Shown: positions 49,681-62,475, counted from the first letter of the stretch. The stretch: DNA of 64,000 bases from Emmonsiellopsis sp. PD_33 (GCA_032988165.1 JANTQF010000132.1:1-64000), one strand, 5' to 3'. The notes: generated from the letters alone by a model not told the origin. Translations and numbers: made by a program.

Positions 49681-50640
49681 TTAGCCTGGGACGTCTGTCG
49701 TCGAGGAGGTCAATTCTGTCCTCCCACACCTTCCAGCTCTCATCAGCAACTCAACCATCTCATCATTTCCCTCCTTCCTCGCCACCTTCAATGCCATGTC
49801 CTCCATCTGATCTGTCAACACCACCCCCCGCTCGATTAAGAATTCCGCAAACCTCACCAGATTTTTCCCTACTGCATAACGCAGGAACGCGCGTCCGAGG
49901 GTTAAATCGAAATCGAATGTCGCGGGATTCAGAAAGCAATTGGCTCCTCGCCGTATCAGCAGCTCTGCAATCTCCATGCGCCGTTTACGCCACGCAGTCT
50001 GGAGCGGGGGTATTGCGACCAACGTGATCTGGGACTCTGAGGACACGTAGCCATAATTCGGATCTGCACCAGAATCGAGGAGGAGCTGCACACATGAAAT
50101 ATAGCCTTGGATTATGGAGGCACGGAGCCAGCCGCCGATGCGCCAGCGGTATGTTTCTGCACAGCGGTCCAAGAGGAGAACATCATGGAGGATCTTTATT
50201 ATTTTTCTGTTTGATTCTTGCTCGATGGCCTGTGCTTTGGCTTTGAGTTTTGGAATTGCTGTCGCCAGAACGGCGCAGGCAAGACGCTCGTTAAAAGCAA
50301 GGAGGACAAATTCAGGGGTCAAGGACCAGTGGTAGTTATATTCATTTCGCTCTTTGTCTAGGTCGAGGGTGACGGACGTGGTGGCTGCGAGGCGGTCCTG
50401 GACCATTGTATTCCAGTTTCCTTGATGGCTGCTATGTCAGTGCCAGGGAGCAGCTCATCCACCTGAGTGTCACCAATGCTCGAAACACATACTGCAAACC
50501 AAGGTACAACTATATACCGTGTCCTTCAACAGCCCTTCGTCCACCAACCTTTCACCCAGAGAAATTTCAATGTAGTTTGTGTGGAAGACATTCTCCATAA
50601 TAAGCAATTGGATCTCCGGGGGGAAGCGATCCCAACTCAT
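49681..50640 (-). CDS. F-box plus ankyrin-repeat protein, 2 exons
   Basis: The long exon (50420-49681) encodes ankyrin repeats: ASIIQGYISCVQLLLDSGAD, then AELLIRRGAN, AEFLIERGV and VARKEGNDEMVELLMRAG. I extended it upstream. An ATG at 50640 opens MSWDRFPPEIQLLIMENV, an F-box-like start. A GTATGT donor (50492) and a CATCAAG acceptor (to 50421) join it as VC-RNWNTMVQDRL, in frame. The total is 295 residues. F-box proteins act as SCF ubiquitin-ligase adaptors and ankyrin repeats bind partners; a substrate cannot be named. The acceptor is AAG and comes after a nearer CAG, so this junction is less sure than the domains. It is the last gene before the second AT-rich block. Confidence 0.75.
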
Positions 50641-51360
50641 ATCCACGGTTTCTTGTGTTGAAGTTGTTCTTCAAGGCCACAGATTGTTCATTTTTGAGCG
50701 ACTGTGTTGTCCTGCAGGATCCCGGAGCCCGTGGGAAGATTGTAATCTCTTTTGGAGGTTGCCGCCGCGAAAACTGCTGGTGCTCGTATCCAATAGTAAT
50801 TAATAGGTCGTCCTTCAGGAGTCCATTAGTTGGGCCCGTTAGTTATGTGGTCACATGACTCTAATGGGCTGACCTCAGATTTCTGAGATAACCTTGAAAG
50901 CAACGACACCCAACGCCCTCCCGTGAACCGCAAGCTATTGGAGAAAGATACTGTTCTTCCAAGCACTTTTCTTCGTGGCTGAGTGCACACAGCTGTTTCT
51001 GCTTCCGTACTCTGCATTCAATCGAGGAAGATTGCGCGACTGCGAGCGACGACAACACCTCACTAAAGCCATCTATCGGCAATGAGTGCTCTCCTCGAAC
51101 CCGAGAAGCTGGGGTTTGGACATAAATAAGCTTCACGCTGCCCCATCCTGGTCAAGTTTGCGTCTGGATATTTATATTCAAAACAACTATTGCTTTCAAC
51201 CATTTTATTTATATGAGATGGGGCCGACCCCAACCTCGAAATGCCATGCTGTTGGGAATCCTGAGATATCTCATATTCATGCAATCTCACTTAGAATTAG
51301 CATTTACACAGCCACCCACATTCCCTCATACAAAATAGCTAGGGTCCCTATGAACCACCA
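50641..51360. other. flanking region at the block edge, no gene supported
   Basis: CpG-containing sequence upstream of the F-box/ankyrin gene. A GTCACATGACT palindrome-like E-box lies near 50850. Overlapping frames on both strands (for example 50861-51136, minus) show no motif. Composition turns AT-rich near 51360. Confidence 0.5.
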
Positions 51361-51689
51361 TTAGTTTTACAATATCATTTAATTCATACCTCATGAAGCA
51401 ATGTACAACACTGATAGTTATGAGCCCAGCAATTTCCATTGCATATTCAACTTGATTTTTGTCATTATTATCATCATTTCATCTCTTTTTGCCCTATACC
51501 ACATGCTTTTCACATGAAATAGTAATATCCTTCAAAAAAGACCCACAGGAACATCCCCTAGGATCCACAGGATCCATTGAAAAATAAAGCTGCAGGCTCT
51601 ATATACCCAACAAATCAAGCTTTTGAGAACATTAGAAGCTTTATATTAATCAAAAAAACAGGGTCATATAAGTGCCTCTAATAGTCTGA
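51361..51689. other. AT-rich edge sequence
   Basis: CpG-poor DNA ahead of the Copia-like gag. It includes a short direct repeat AGGATCCACAGGATCCA near 51560. It could include the leader or LTR end of the Copia-like element, but I find no partner LTR in the window. Confidence 0.4.
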
Positions 51690-52509
51690 AAATCAAAAAA
51701 GTAGAGCTCTCAGAACTCTATTCATCTCATTATGTTTAATACTACTACTCAATGTATAATAGTAATACTGAAGAATAGCAAGGACTGAGAGATCTAGTAT
51801 ATAAATATCATATTAATAGCAAGTAATCACAGAGTTTGTGATTATATTAATTTAACAAAGAAAGATTATTAGCTAGAAGTAGAAGAACTCAAGATTGAGA
51901 ATGATAAATCTAAAAAATCATTCAAAAAATAGGTAGTAACATATAAAAAACATCAAATAGCTATAAATAAAATGTATAATATTATTATAATATTAATTTT
52001 AAGAGTAGAGATAGAGTACATCATAAAGGTAAATAATACTTATATTAAAGATATCATTAAAGCACTGTAATATCATCTCTCTCCTACTACTAAAAATCAA
52101 AAAAATAAAGTCAGAGATTAATATAACACTCTGATAAAGAAATCAAATAGTAAGAATATCAAAAAATGATTAGATAACTGATTTATAATTCATGAAGAGA
52201 TATAAAATATAGAGATCAGAGATCTATTCAATTTAGAGAGTAATTTTTTAACAGCTAATTAAGTAATCAATTTAATAATTACTGAAGGATTTAGATCTAT
52301 CATCTTATATAATAAAAAGACTGGCACAAACATCATCAACCTAGAATGATTAATCAGAGAGATTAAGATTTAATATCATAAAATAGGAGTCTTAAAAAAT
52401 AGTTATAGCATTATTTTTACAATTTTTAACAGCCTGAGTAAGGAAAAGGAAGAATCCATCAACAGCATGAATCTACCTGTAAAAGACTTACAAAAGAAAG
52501 TTAATAAAG
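51690..52509 (+). pseudogene. Copia-like gag remnant
   Basis: A plus-strand frame with stops replacing Gln or Trp codons. It shows the layout of fungal Copia gag: YKKHQMAINKMYNIII, then ALQYHLSPTTKNQKNKVRD, then KKWLDN and a second helical stretch ending near 52505. It is cut by Gypsy-3b at 52510. No pol follows in the window because the continuation would lie beyond 64000. Family assignment is by remembered pattern only. Confidence 0.5.
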
Positions 52510-52762
52510 TGTAATGGGCATGCTCTGATAAGTGGATCATGCAAGTTATATGCTAGAATCAAAATTATAATCATTAGAGAAAGAAAGGAAAAAGGAAAAG
52601 AAATCACAAGATTATATGATATAAGAGAAGAGGTTTATATGAGATCAGAGTAAATAAATGTTTATGTAAAGGCCTGGTCAGAGGTGTCTAATCAGGCAGT
52701 TAGAGATCAGGTGAAGTTTGGGCAAGCTATGAATATAGAATATAAGGGTATAGCCCTTTACA
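52510..52762 (-). repeat. Gypsy-3b 3' LTR
   Basis: 253 bp, starts TGTAATGGG and ends TTTACA. Against the two Gypsy-3a LTRs, sites alternate between TG and CA. A purine tract (TAGGAGGGGATAA on the minus strand) abuts it. Confidence 0.87.
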
Positions 52763-55615
52763 TTATCCCCTCCTATTTGAATTTGGAGGGTGAGTGGGAG
52801 GGTTTGAAGAATTAAATATAATGCAGTGCAGATAGAGTCTTGTTGGATAGATGTAGCTCTTTATATTAGATAAGTATAGTAGTGTCTTACAGGATAAAGA
52901 TTGATTCTTATAAAGAGACTTTATATTCAAGTCACTTCATTAGGTACTAAAATTCTTATCTATAGTGATAGTAGTTGAGGATGACTTTAATCTTATATTC
53001 TATCTCATTATCTTTCCTGATGATGTCAGGTGGATGCCAGTTAGTGATCTTCTGTGAGGAAAATAGGTCAGTAGAGATCTTATGAAGTAGGTTTGTATGA
53101 AATATATTGTAAATTCTAGGTGATATGTTGAGGTGATAGTTATGACTTCTCAGGACTTCAATGATGGTGTACTTGGCATATTAATAGTTAAGTGTGTGAG
53201 ATGAGTAATTAATTATGATATTTTAGAGATCTAGCTAGATCTTATCACTCATTTTGTGATGTTCAGCAGGATTTTAGTGGGTATTTATATAATTCTATTA
53301 GTTTTGCTGAGCACTAGCCATGGAGGATTCAGCCTACTTGCAGGCTTACTGGAGTTTCAAGATAATGGTGTCTGTAATTTGAATTGAGCTGTAGGGTGAA
53401 ATGAAAGGTTTGGGCAATTCAGTAAGATTAAGGACTTTAAGGTTATAATCATGTGAGAGGAAAAATGGGCTAATATTAGTGCTGATAGTATTATAATTAT
53501 TAATTATAAGTTTAGTATGTGAGAGGAGTTTATTTTAGTCATTCTAAATATATAAATAGAACTTTCAGAGGTAGTTCTTAGTTATCTATAGACTGGCTGC
53601 TGGGACCATGAATTTTCATGCATGTTTAGTTTGGTTTGGTTTGGTTTTAGTCACACATGAGTAACTAAAACATGATTTTAAATTTTAAAACAGGTAAAAT
53701 GACCAACCTTTTTAATTTAAAATGGGACTAAATATAACTAGAATTATTCCATGATACTTTCATGTCACTTCTTGGCATTTCTTGGCAAAAAACTACTATT
53801 TTTAGTATACTTTTTAGGGAATTTTCCTAGATTTCCAGGGTCAAAATTGGATTAAAAATTTCCTAGTTTTAAAAAATCATTTAAAATACATTTTAACTTA
53901 TTTAAAATATAAAATATTTTAGTTTATAATGGGACTAAACTACATGATCCTGTTTGATTTGGTTTGGTTTGATTTTATGCCTGTGGGACCAAATGGGACC
54001 ATGCAGGAAAAGTAATAAAATATGTATGAAATGGGACTAACTATTAATGAAAAATAAGTAACCAGGTAAGTATATATATATTTACCTGGTCTCAGCAGCC
54101 AGTCTAGTTATCTACATCATGTGTTCAGTGCTACCATCAGTTTTGAGGTGATAGGCAGTTAAGAGGTGTCAGAAGATCTTGAGAAGCTAGCAGATTCAGC
54201 TTTAGATAGCTCTAATAAACTAGGTTTCATAGTCTGAGATGATTATATAGGATAAATCATAAAGACAATAAAATAGACTTCAGAGAAAGGCTTTAGTCAC
54301 TGCAGGTACATCCATCTTCATATAGGATTTAAGGATAACATCCTTACTAAGATAGTCAATAATGATAAGGATATTCTTACAGCTATTACTCATAAAGAGG
54401 TCTACTGCAAAATTGATGGTGACATTGTGTTAAATACATTTAAAGATTGGAAGAAATTTAAGTAGATCTTGACAGTAGTCCTATCAGGTAATAATGGATT
54501 GATAGATATTGTAGTTCTAAATGAACTATTAGATGCTCTGAGATATATCAGGCTAGTAAAAATTTCAGGATAAAATTTAGTAGAGTACTTTGTAGTCTAG
54601 ATAGCTGATCATCAGAGAATCATAAGTTTCTTATATGATTTAGGTGTATAATGATTCTGAATCAGGAACTCACTACCTCCTCTAGAAGTATAGTTAGATG
54701 TTGATATCTATGGAGCATTTAGCTATATTAATGTAGGTCTGAAGTTTAAGTGAGAAGTAATAAACTTTATCTCATACAATCTAGATCATCATCTGGAGGC
54801 ACTCATTGGAGGTGACAGTAGCATCTCAGAGCTCCTAAAGTGAGAGTAAAGGTAATCTGAGAGAGCCTTTCATGGGGTTCACTTGGGTGATTGTGGTCAG
54901 CACAGTAATGAGTGAGGCATATATTACTCTATATGATGTTGCTTTGGAGTCTCTAAGGATCTGTGGGTCTAATAACCTCTATTTGTGATTTACTCAGCAG
55001 GCATTGGAGTCTTTAGAAGGCATATCTTATTCATGTTGGGAGAGGGTGTCAGCCATGGAGTTCTCTATGCTGAGGTGATAATAGATTATAAAATAAAAAT
55101 AGCTGAGGAATTCAGCTCAGCACATCTGGCATTTAGAGAGTTTATAGATTATGATGAAATATTAGAGGTTCTTATGATCTGTGACAATTTTAAAGTCTTT
55201 CACACTGTGGAGTTCAGAGTCCCATTCTTCTAGACATTAGATGATGGTGAGGAGTTCCTTGTCATAAATCTCATAGTTAGCTTTAATAGGGCTGAGCTTC
55301 TTAAATATAAATATATAGGATCACAGGACACCTTCATCATCTCATTGCATGAGAGTGCTACCTGTAATGTAACTGAAGGAGTCTGTTTCAACTACTATTA
55401 GATAGTTAGAGTTAAATGTAATAAGCATTAGAATAAAGATGAACATCTTCTTAAGATGTGTGAATGTCTTATCTACTTCTTTAGATTACTAGAACTGTTG
55501 GTCTTTATGTGTGAGGTCAGTTAGTAATTAGATGATGTTGGAGAAGTCTCAAATAAAGTATTAGTAGAAATTTGTGAATTCTAGGAAGTCTTATATACTT
55601 TTTATGGTTGTAGAG
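52763..55615 (-). pseudogene. Gypsy-3b integrase, chromodomain and RNase H parts (degraded)
   Basis: Parallel to 23800-26085 of Gypsy-3a apart from the MITE. It is heavily mutated, with more stops than its sister. No open stretch exceeds about 80 codons. It ends at the Gypsy-4 insertion. The downstream (5') part of the same gene continues at 62476. Confidence 0.75.
53589..54106 (+). mobile_element. 518-bp MITE, copy 2, with perfect 8-bp TSD
   Basis: Same length, ends (TAGACTGGCTGCTG) and orientation as 33283-33800. The flanking bases GTTATCTA occur at 53581-53588 and 54107-54114. The empty site is seen in Gypsy-3a at 24618-24625 (GTTGTCTG). An 8-bp duplication with short inverted ends suggests the hAT superfamily, as inference. 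ACCAGGTAA and TTACCTGGT at 54061-54090 form a subterminal hairpin around (TA)n. Confidence 0.9.
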
Positions 55616-56118
55616 TGTCACAGATTGGCTCTAGAACTCCTAACAACTTAATAATATTTATAGATGATAATATTAACCTCAGTGGCCTACCCAACATGGA
55701 TGAAGAAATCTACAAGTCTCTAATCTTCCCTTTCTGTCAGCAAGTAAACTTTGTTTGATCAGCACTGTGTGACATAAAATAATATTCTGGCTACATAACA
55801 TACTAATGCATGTCCTCACTAATATTTTAATTAAATGTCTTGGTAGTTATTCAACCAATCTCTTTTCTTTGTTTCTTTTGAGCCCTGTTTGTTCAGCTAA
55901 TTAAACATGTTTTGGACTTATACTTTTCTTACCACTCACTTAGTTTAGTGCCCTCCACTGCCTACTATATCTAGCTGGCCTGCCTCTAATGTTTTATCTC
56001 TTTCCTTTTCTTCTTTATCTTTCATTTTGTGTATTTAGCTACATATAGCTTTACCTCAATGCAGCTTGTTAGTTGATCACACACTAAATTTTAGTATTAC
56101 TACCTTAGTTCCTTAACA
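55616..56118 (+). repeat. Gypsy-4 5' LTR
   Basis: 503 bp, starting TGTCACAG and ending CCTTAACA. The partner LTR differs mainly by transitions. It would have driven the plus-strand gag-pol. Confidence 0.9.
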
Positions 56119-56120
56119 TA

Positions 56121-59100
56121 ATGAAAGACTATCTTATTAGTATGATCAACATATCTAGCTCAATGAACCTCAATCCTGCTGATGCTCCTCTGCCTCCTTC
56201 TCATCTACTAACTCCTCAGTTTAATTTAATCAACAATGTCCCTCAAAATGCTCAAGAATTTACTGCTGCTGTTAGGCAAAATCCTCTTGCTGCCTTCACT
56301 ATCTTCCAGAACTACCAGTAATGAGCCTTCATATCTTCCCTGGCCCTATTACCTTCCACTCTGTCACCTAAATGAACTCCAAAATACCTGGACCTGGATA
56401 AGTATGCTGGCAACTAAAATAAGCTTGAAGAATTCCTCACTCAGCTTTCCTTAAAATTTGTTGCAAATAAAGACTACTTTGCCTCAGATTTCAACTACAT
56501 TATCTATACTATCTTCTGCCTAGAAGGTATTATCATGTTCCAGTTCATCCCCCACACCCAGGATGGTGAATGCAATATTGCTACTTATGCAGAATTTAAG
56601 CATATCCTGAAATCTACCTTTAGTATGGCAGACTGAAAGTCCTCTGCCCAGATAGAGCTTGAAAACCTTCACTAAAAGAATCAAGAATTTACCTGATACT
56701 ATGCTGAGTTCTGCTGGATCATCCTGTACTGTGAATATAATGAAGAGGCTCAGAAAGGGTGCCTAACCTGAGGCCTTAGTAAAGAGTTAAAACAACTGAT
56801 GGTTCACTATGATATTCCCTATAGCTTCAAGAAATATATTGAGCTCCTCTGGAAATTTGATAGCTGCCTCTGGGCCCATAACACTATGTTCTGGACTCAA
56901 AACAATGATCAAAATCAAAAGAGTGATAACTCAAATGAACCCCTACTGCTACCTGCATCTCTAGCCCTCCTACTGGGTAACCTGATGGACCTATCTCTAT
57001 TCAAAAAATGAGAACCCCTGACTAATGCTGAAAAGAAATGCTGCTGTGAGTAAAATCTATACTTCTATTATGATAGTTAAGGCCACTTTGCCTAGAACTG
57101 CCTGCTCCTTACTAGCTGGCCTGCCTGAGCACAGCTGAACATCAGCTCAACTACTGAAGCTCTAAAAACCACTATTACTACTACCCTGACTACTATCCTC
57201 ATAACTCCAGCTGCCCAGGGAAACTAATCATCTCCAGCTAAAATTACAACTGGAGACTTCCAGACTTAGAGAAATTAGAGGAGGATGATCTTACCCTTGA
57301 TTAAAAATACTTTGTCCTTTCTTATCAGGTAGAAAAAATCCAGAATGATAACTCTTCTTTTATTCCCATACATGCCATGACTGATAGTAGTGCCTCTGGT
57401 TTTTCCTTTATTAATGAGTCCTTTGTGCTTTACCACAACCTCCCTATCTAATGTTTGAAGAATCCCTGGGATATCTGAGGATTTAATGGAAAGAAATCTA
57501 TCTTCAGCAGAATAACCCACTATATTGTTTTGAACCTATGAATTGAATAGCACATTGAAAAACTCTTTGTCTTTATTACCTGCCTTGCTAACTACTCCAT
57601 CATTCTTGGTATCCCCTGGCTTTGTCAACACAACCCCTAAATTGACTGAGAAAAGAATATCATGATCTTTTGCTCCTCCTGATATCTTACTTACTACCTC
57701 TCTGAACCCTGAACACTGACTATCCACACTGATTTAAACCCTTCTTTGATCACTGAACACTTTCAGAGAAAACTAACTGGACCATCCCAGGCTAATACAG
57801 TCAATCCTACTCCCTCACCCTCAGATTAATCTGCTTTGGATATAATACTCATTGGAGCTACTTCATTTCAATGTCTTGCTAAATCCCCTGCAACCCAGAT
57901 CTTTGCTGCCATCATGGAAGATGTTGAAAAAGCCCTAGCTGCCTTTAACAAAAAGAAGAGGATGGACCCAGAAGAGAAGTTGCCCCCTGAGTACCATGAA
58001 TTTCTTGACCTATTTTCTAGAATAAAGAATGAATAACTCCCTGAATGCTACCTTTATAACCATAAAATTGATCTTATCCCTGGAAAATAATATAGTTTTG
58101 GCCCCCTCTATGCTATGTCCCAAGGAGAATTGAAAGTCCTCAGAAAATAGCTTGATGAAAACCTCAGAAAAGGATTCATTCATCTCAGCTCCTCCCCTAT
58201 TGCAGTCCCAGTACTATTTGCCAAGAAACCTGGAGGAGGACTCTGGTTATGTGTTGACTATTATACTCTGAATGAGATAACCATTAAAAACCACTACCTA
58301 ATACCCTTGATCTGAGAAACCTTAAACAATTTGATTAAGGCAAAATATTATATGAAAATGGATATTATTGGAGCATTCAACTACATTCAGATAGCTGAAG
58401 AAAATGAGTACCTCACTGCCTTCTACATCAGATACAGCCTGTTTGAAAGTCTTGTTCTAGGATTTGGAATGTTAAATGCCTCAGCCACATGGCAGAACTT
58501 CATTAATGATGTACTACATGAATACTTGGACTAATTTTGCACTGCCTACCTTGATGATATTCTAGTCTACAGTGAAACTCTCAAGGAACACTGGAAGCAT
58601 GTTAGGATGGTCCTTGAAAAACTCTGAGATGTTGGAATTCAGCTGGAAATTGAAAAGTGTGAATTTCACATTTAAGAAATAAAATTCCTCAGCCTTATTA
58701 TTTCTCTAAATGGCATCTTCATGGACCCTGAAAAGGTCAAAACTATCATTAAATGATAAACATCTTGCTCTGTCAAAGATGTCCAGGCCTTCATAGGATT
58801 TGTGAATTTCTATTGATGTTTCATCAAAAATTTTAGCTGCTTAGCAAAACCACTTGTTGCCCTGACTCAAAAAAATATGAAGTTTCTATGAACCAATTGC
58901 CACCAATGAATTTTTGAGGCTTTTAAGAAAGTATTTACCACTGCACTGACTCTCATGTATCACAACCCTGACTGGGAGATGGTGATTGAGACTGACTCCT
59001 CTGACTATGTGAATGCTGGAATACTATCCTAATATGATAATGAAGGAATTCTGAGACCTGTGGCCTATTTTTTGAAGAAGTTAAATGAGGTAGAATGCAA

Positions 59101-61640
59101 CTATGAAATCTATGACAAAGAACTCTTAGCCATCATCTGTGCCTTTAAAGAATGGAGATCAGAGCTGAAAGGTGCTACCCTACCAGTTAAAGTACTTACT
59201 GACCACTGAAACCTTGAATATTTCATGTCAATAAAGCTTTTGAACTGATGCCAGGCAAGGTGGTTGAAATTCCTCTCCAGATTCAACTTTAAGATTATAT
59301 ATTGCCCAGGAAAATAAAGATAGAAACCAGACTTGCTTACCTGATGATCTTAGGACCTTCCAGAACCTGATGACCCCTAACTAGATACACTCAACCAATC
59401 TATTTTGAAATCATGGAATATCACTGAACTAGGATTTGGCCTCCAGTTTGGAGATTTACACACTGATGATGACTCTAATGATAATGATGACAGCATTAAC
59501 CTCACCTCTGATGAAGATGATGACTCTGATGATGATGATAATCTTTAGAGCTTGACTTCTAACCAGTCTGAGCACTCTAATGAAGATTTGGAACCTCCTG
59601 CACTGATCTGGCCTAAAAATGACATTAATGAACTAAATCTTGAGGAACTCTTCTGCTGTGACTATGATGCTGATGCATTTCCCAACACAGTTTTGAATAT
59701 ACTGAGAACTGAAATCAGACATTCCTGTCTTATCTCTCTTATCCACTACAGTGAATATAATGGATAGTTATACTATCTTGAAAAATACTATGTACTAGAT
59801 TATGAGCTACATCATGATTCCCTGATAGCTGGACACTCTGAAAAAGTGAAAACATATAATCTTCTGAACTGGGGATACTACTAGTCTGCTATGTGATAAT
59901 TCCTTACTTATTATATAAAAAACTGCTTCACCTGCTGAGAAACAACCTCAAACAGAGAATGATATCATGGGATTCTGAAACCACTATCTATACCTCAAAA
60001 ATGATGGACTGATATCAGTGTGGACTTTGTTGTCAAACTCCCAAAAAGTAGGAATTATGACTCTATGATAGTGATGGCTGATAGATTAATGAAACAATGA
60101 CACTACATTTCCTATAAGGAAGTAATTTCTGCTAGAGACACTGCCAGGCTCTTCAGGGATTATGTGTGGAAACATCATGGCCTACTGAAAACTGTTGTGT
60201 CAGACTGAGGCCCACAGTTCATTGCTAACTTCTAGAAGCACCTATACAGTCTGCTAGTGAAGCAGGGATGGAGTGTGTGCATTAAGTAGCACTAAACAGG
60301 GCAGTGGCAAACACAAGAAAAGAATTGATATTGATATTGAAGTAGAGGAATATATTGGCAATCTATAGTACAAAACAATATAGTAATAGAATGATAAGGT
60401 AACACACAAAAGAAACAAAAGATCTATCTCAAAGAAGCATATACATGCATGAGAAAACCACAAACAAATAGATGAAGTCTTGCAATGAAAGGAAAATATC
60501 TATCTTCATGGCTATACTTGGCAGTAAAAAGCCTCAGCAAAAAATTGATTCAACCCAATGGTAGGTCCCTATCACACTAGGTGTCAAAGCTGCCCTGTTA
60601 ATGACCTATCACCCCTAGATAGATGGCTAAACTAAGAGATTCAATTTGTGGATGGAACAGCACCTCTGTGCCTACTACAACTACATGTAGGATGACTGAA
60701 GGGAATGACTCTCTATTAGTAAATTTACTACTAATAATGCTAGCTCTGAGACCACTGGCATCACACCATTCTTTGAGAACCTTGGTTATCACCCATGGAT
60801 GGGCTTCAAAGAGATTGATGCAGTCAATTCAATAGACCTGCAGGATACTAAAGAATTCATAGGAATGATAAAAAAAATATTAGAATATATGCAAGCTATC
60901 ATGTAGTACAGCCAAGCAATCCAGGCTGAACAGATAAACTAATGGCATCTACCTGCACCTGCATATTAAATTAATGATTTAGTTTGGCTTAATACCCAGA
61001 ACATCACCATGTGATGCCTGTCAAAGAAATTAGATAGCAAATAGATTGACTCATTTGAGATTACTGAGATCATTAGCTTACATGCATATAGACTATGACT
61101 TTCTGATATGATATAGATCTATGATGTATTCCATGTTTTACTCCTCTGATCTACAGTAAATAATCTGTTCCTGATGTAAGTAAACAATTAAACTGCCTGC
61201 CCCATTCACATTGACAGCTGAGAAGAATTTGAGGTTGAAGCTATATTAAGAGTGTTCACCTGTGATGAAAAGCTCATATTCAGAGTTAAATGAAAGAATG
61301 ATCATAAAACCACTAATAAACTTCTTAAGAATGTTGCTCATCTCATTAAACTTCTTGCTCTGCATCAAGATGAGATTAACTGCTACTATAGATCTTTCCT
61401 CACTAATAATTCCCTACCTACTCCCAACACCCTATCTGCTCTCACTGATGAAATGTTCCCCCCTAATCTCAGCCTTGCAAATAGTATCCTGCTTGGTCTA
61501 TGCTATCTGCTCCCTGAAGATAGTGAGCCCAGACTCCTACCTATATGAAGTATTATATGCAGAGCCCTGCCATCAGAACCAGCCCTCTACCAACTATGAA
61601 CATGTGGTGACACCTCAGCTCATACATGCTACACAGCTAA
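56121..61640 (+). pseudogene. Gypsy-4 gag-pol (degraded)
   Basis: Gag starts near 56121 (ATG; Pro/Asn/Gln-rich) and runs to about 57011. A zinc-knuckle remnant follows near 57040-57100, with one Cys read as Tyr. Protease is read as MTDSSASG near 57375 (Gly after Asp-Ser changed to Ser). RT runs from about 58000, with an intact YLDDILVYS box at 58547. RNase H has ETDSSDY near 58990 and a YEIYDKELLAI segment. A long acidic Asp/Ser stretch (about 59460-59550) and an extra acidic linker (59552-59767) separate RNase H from integrase. Integrase (WTDISVDFVVKLP near 60010) is split at 60257. Stops throughout. Confidence 0.8.
60258..60576. mobile_element. 319-bp insertion in the Gypsy-4 integrase
   Basis: The integrase frame reads LYSLL up to 60257 and resumes as GVKAALL after 60580, with CTAG on both sides of the intervening 319 bp. 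The inserted piece begins TGAAGCAGGGA and ends TCCCTATCACA, an imperfect inverted end. It could be a solo LTR (TG...CA with a 4-bp TSD) or a small TA-target MITE (GTG... within C-TA-G). It has no coding motif. Confidence 0.75.
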
Positions 61641-61966
61641 GTGACTAAAGATAGATAAATGAGAGCTAGCACTCAGGGATTCTACCAGAGATATAAGAAA
61701 ATAGGTGAAGTACCTTTATGAAAATAGTATATCTCAGAATGAAGTATAAAAATGAGCTAGACAATTCTGAAAGACATATAACTAGCTATATATCATGCCT
61801 CTTGCACTCCTAGGAGCTCAATGAACCTAAAGTAACCTTAACTGACTACTTGATGACAAACCTGGTGACTATCTGAACCCCTTCAAGATTGATGATGATA
61901 AACTGGCAGAATGAATCTTAAGCCTAGAAGCTGTTGAAGGACTAATAGCCCCTAAAGGGGAAGTAT

Positions 61967-62470
61967 TGTCACAGATTAGCTTCAGAACTCTCAATAACTC
62001 AATAATGTTTGTAGATGATGATATTAACCTCAATGGCCTATCTAACATGAATAAAGGGATTTATAAGTCTCTAATCTTCTCTTTCTATTAGTAAGTGAAC
62101 TTCATTTAATCAGCACTGTGTGATACAAAATAATGTTCTAGCTACATGGCATGCTAATGCATATTCCCACTAATATTTCAGTTAAATATCTCAGTGATTA
62201 TTCAATCAATCTCTTTCCTTTATTTCTTTTAGGCCCTATTTATTCAGCTAATTAAACATGTTTCAGACTTATACTTTTCTTACTGCTTGCTTAGTTTAGT
62301 GCCTCCCACCACCTACTATATCTAGCTGATCTGCCTCTAATGTTTTGTCTCTTTCCTTTTCTTCTTTATCTTTTGTTTTGTATATTTAGCTACATATAGC
62401 TTTACCTCAATGCAGCTTGTTAGTTGATTACACACCAAATCTTAGTATCACCATCTTAGTTCCTTAATAT
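61967..62470 (+). repeat. Gypsy-4 3' LTR
   Basis: 504 bp, partner of 55616-56118. It ends CCTTAATA, where the terminal CA has become TA, and is followed by TAGGG. Confidence 0.9.
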
Positions 62471-62475
62471 AGGGG

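Larger units (their letters stand above)
55616..62470 (+). mobile_element. Gypsy-4 LTR retrotransposon nested in Gypsy-3b
   Basis: LTRs at 55616-56118 (503 bp) and 61967-62470 (504 bp), beginning TGTCACAGATT. The flanking duplication is TAGAG on the left and TAGGG on the right. The Gypsy-3a empty site (26086-26090) reads TAGGG, so the left copy mutated later. A polypurine tract AAAGGGGAAG precedes the 3' LTR. Gag, protease, RT, RNase H and integrase are on the plus strand, fairly well preserved but full of stops. Length is 6,855 bp including a 319-bp insertion. Confidence 0.92.

Noticed and set aside
37160..50640. A biosynthetic cluster including the deaminase and acyl-CoA ligase
   Set aside because: No synthase, tailoring enzyme, transporter or regulator. 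The neighbours are housekeeping or unrelated (ATG2, F-box/ankyrin).
60254..60463. A 69-codon hydrophobic minus-strand frame
   Set aside because: It lies within the 319-bp insertion and has no family features. Hydrophobicity follows from AT-rich composition.
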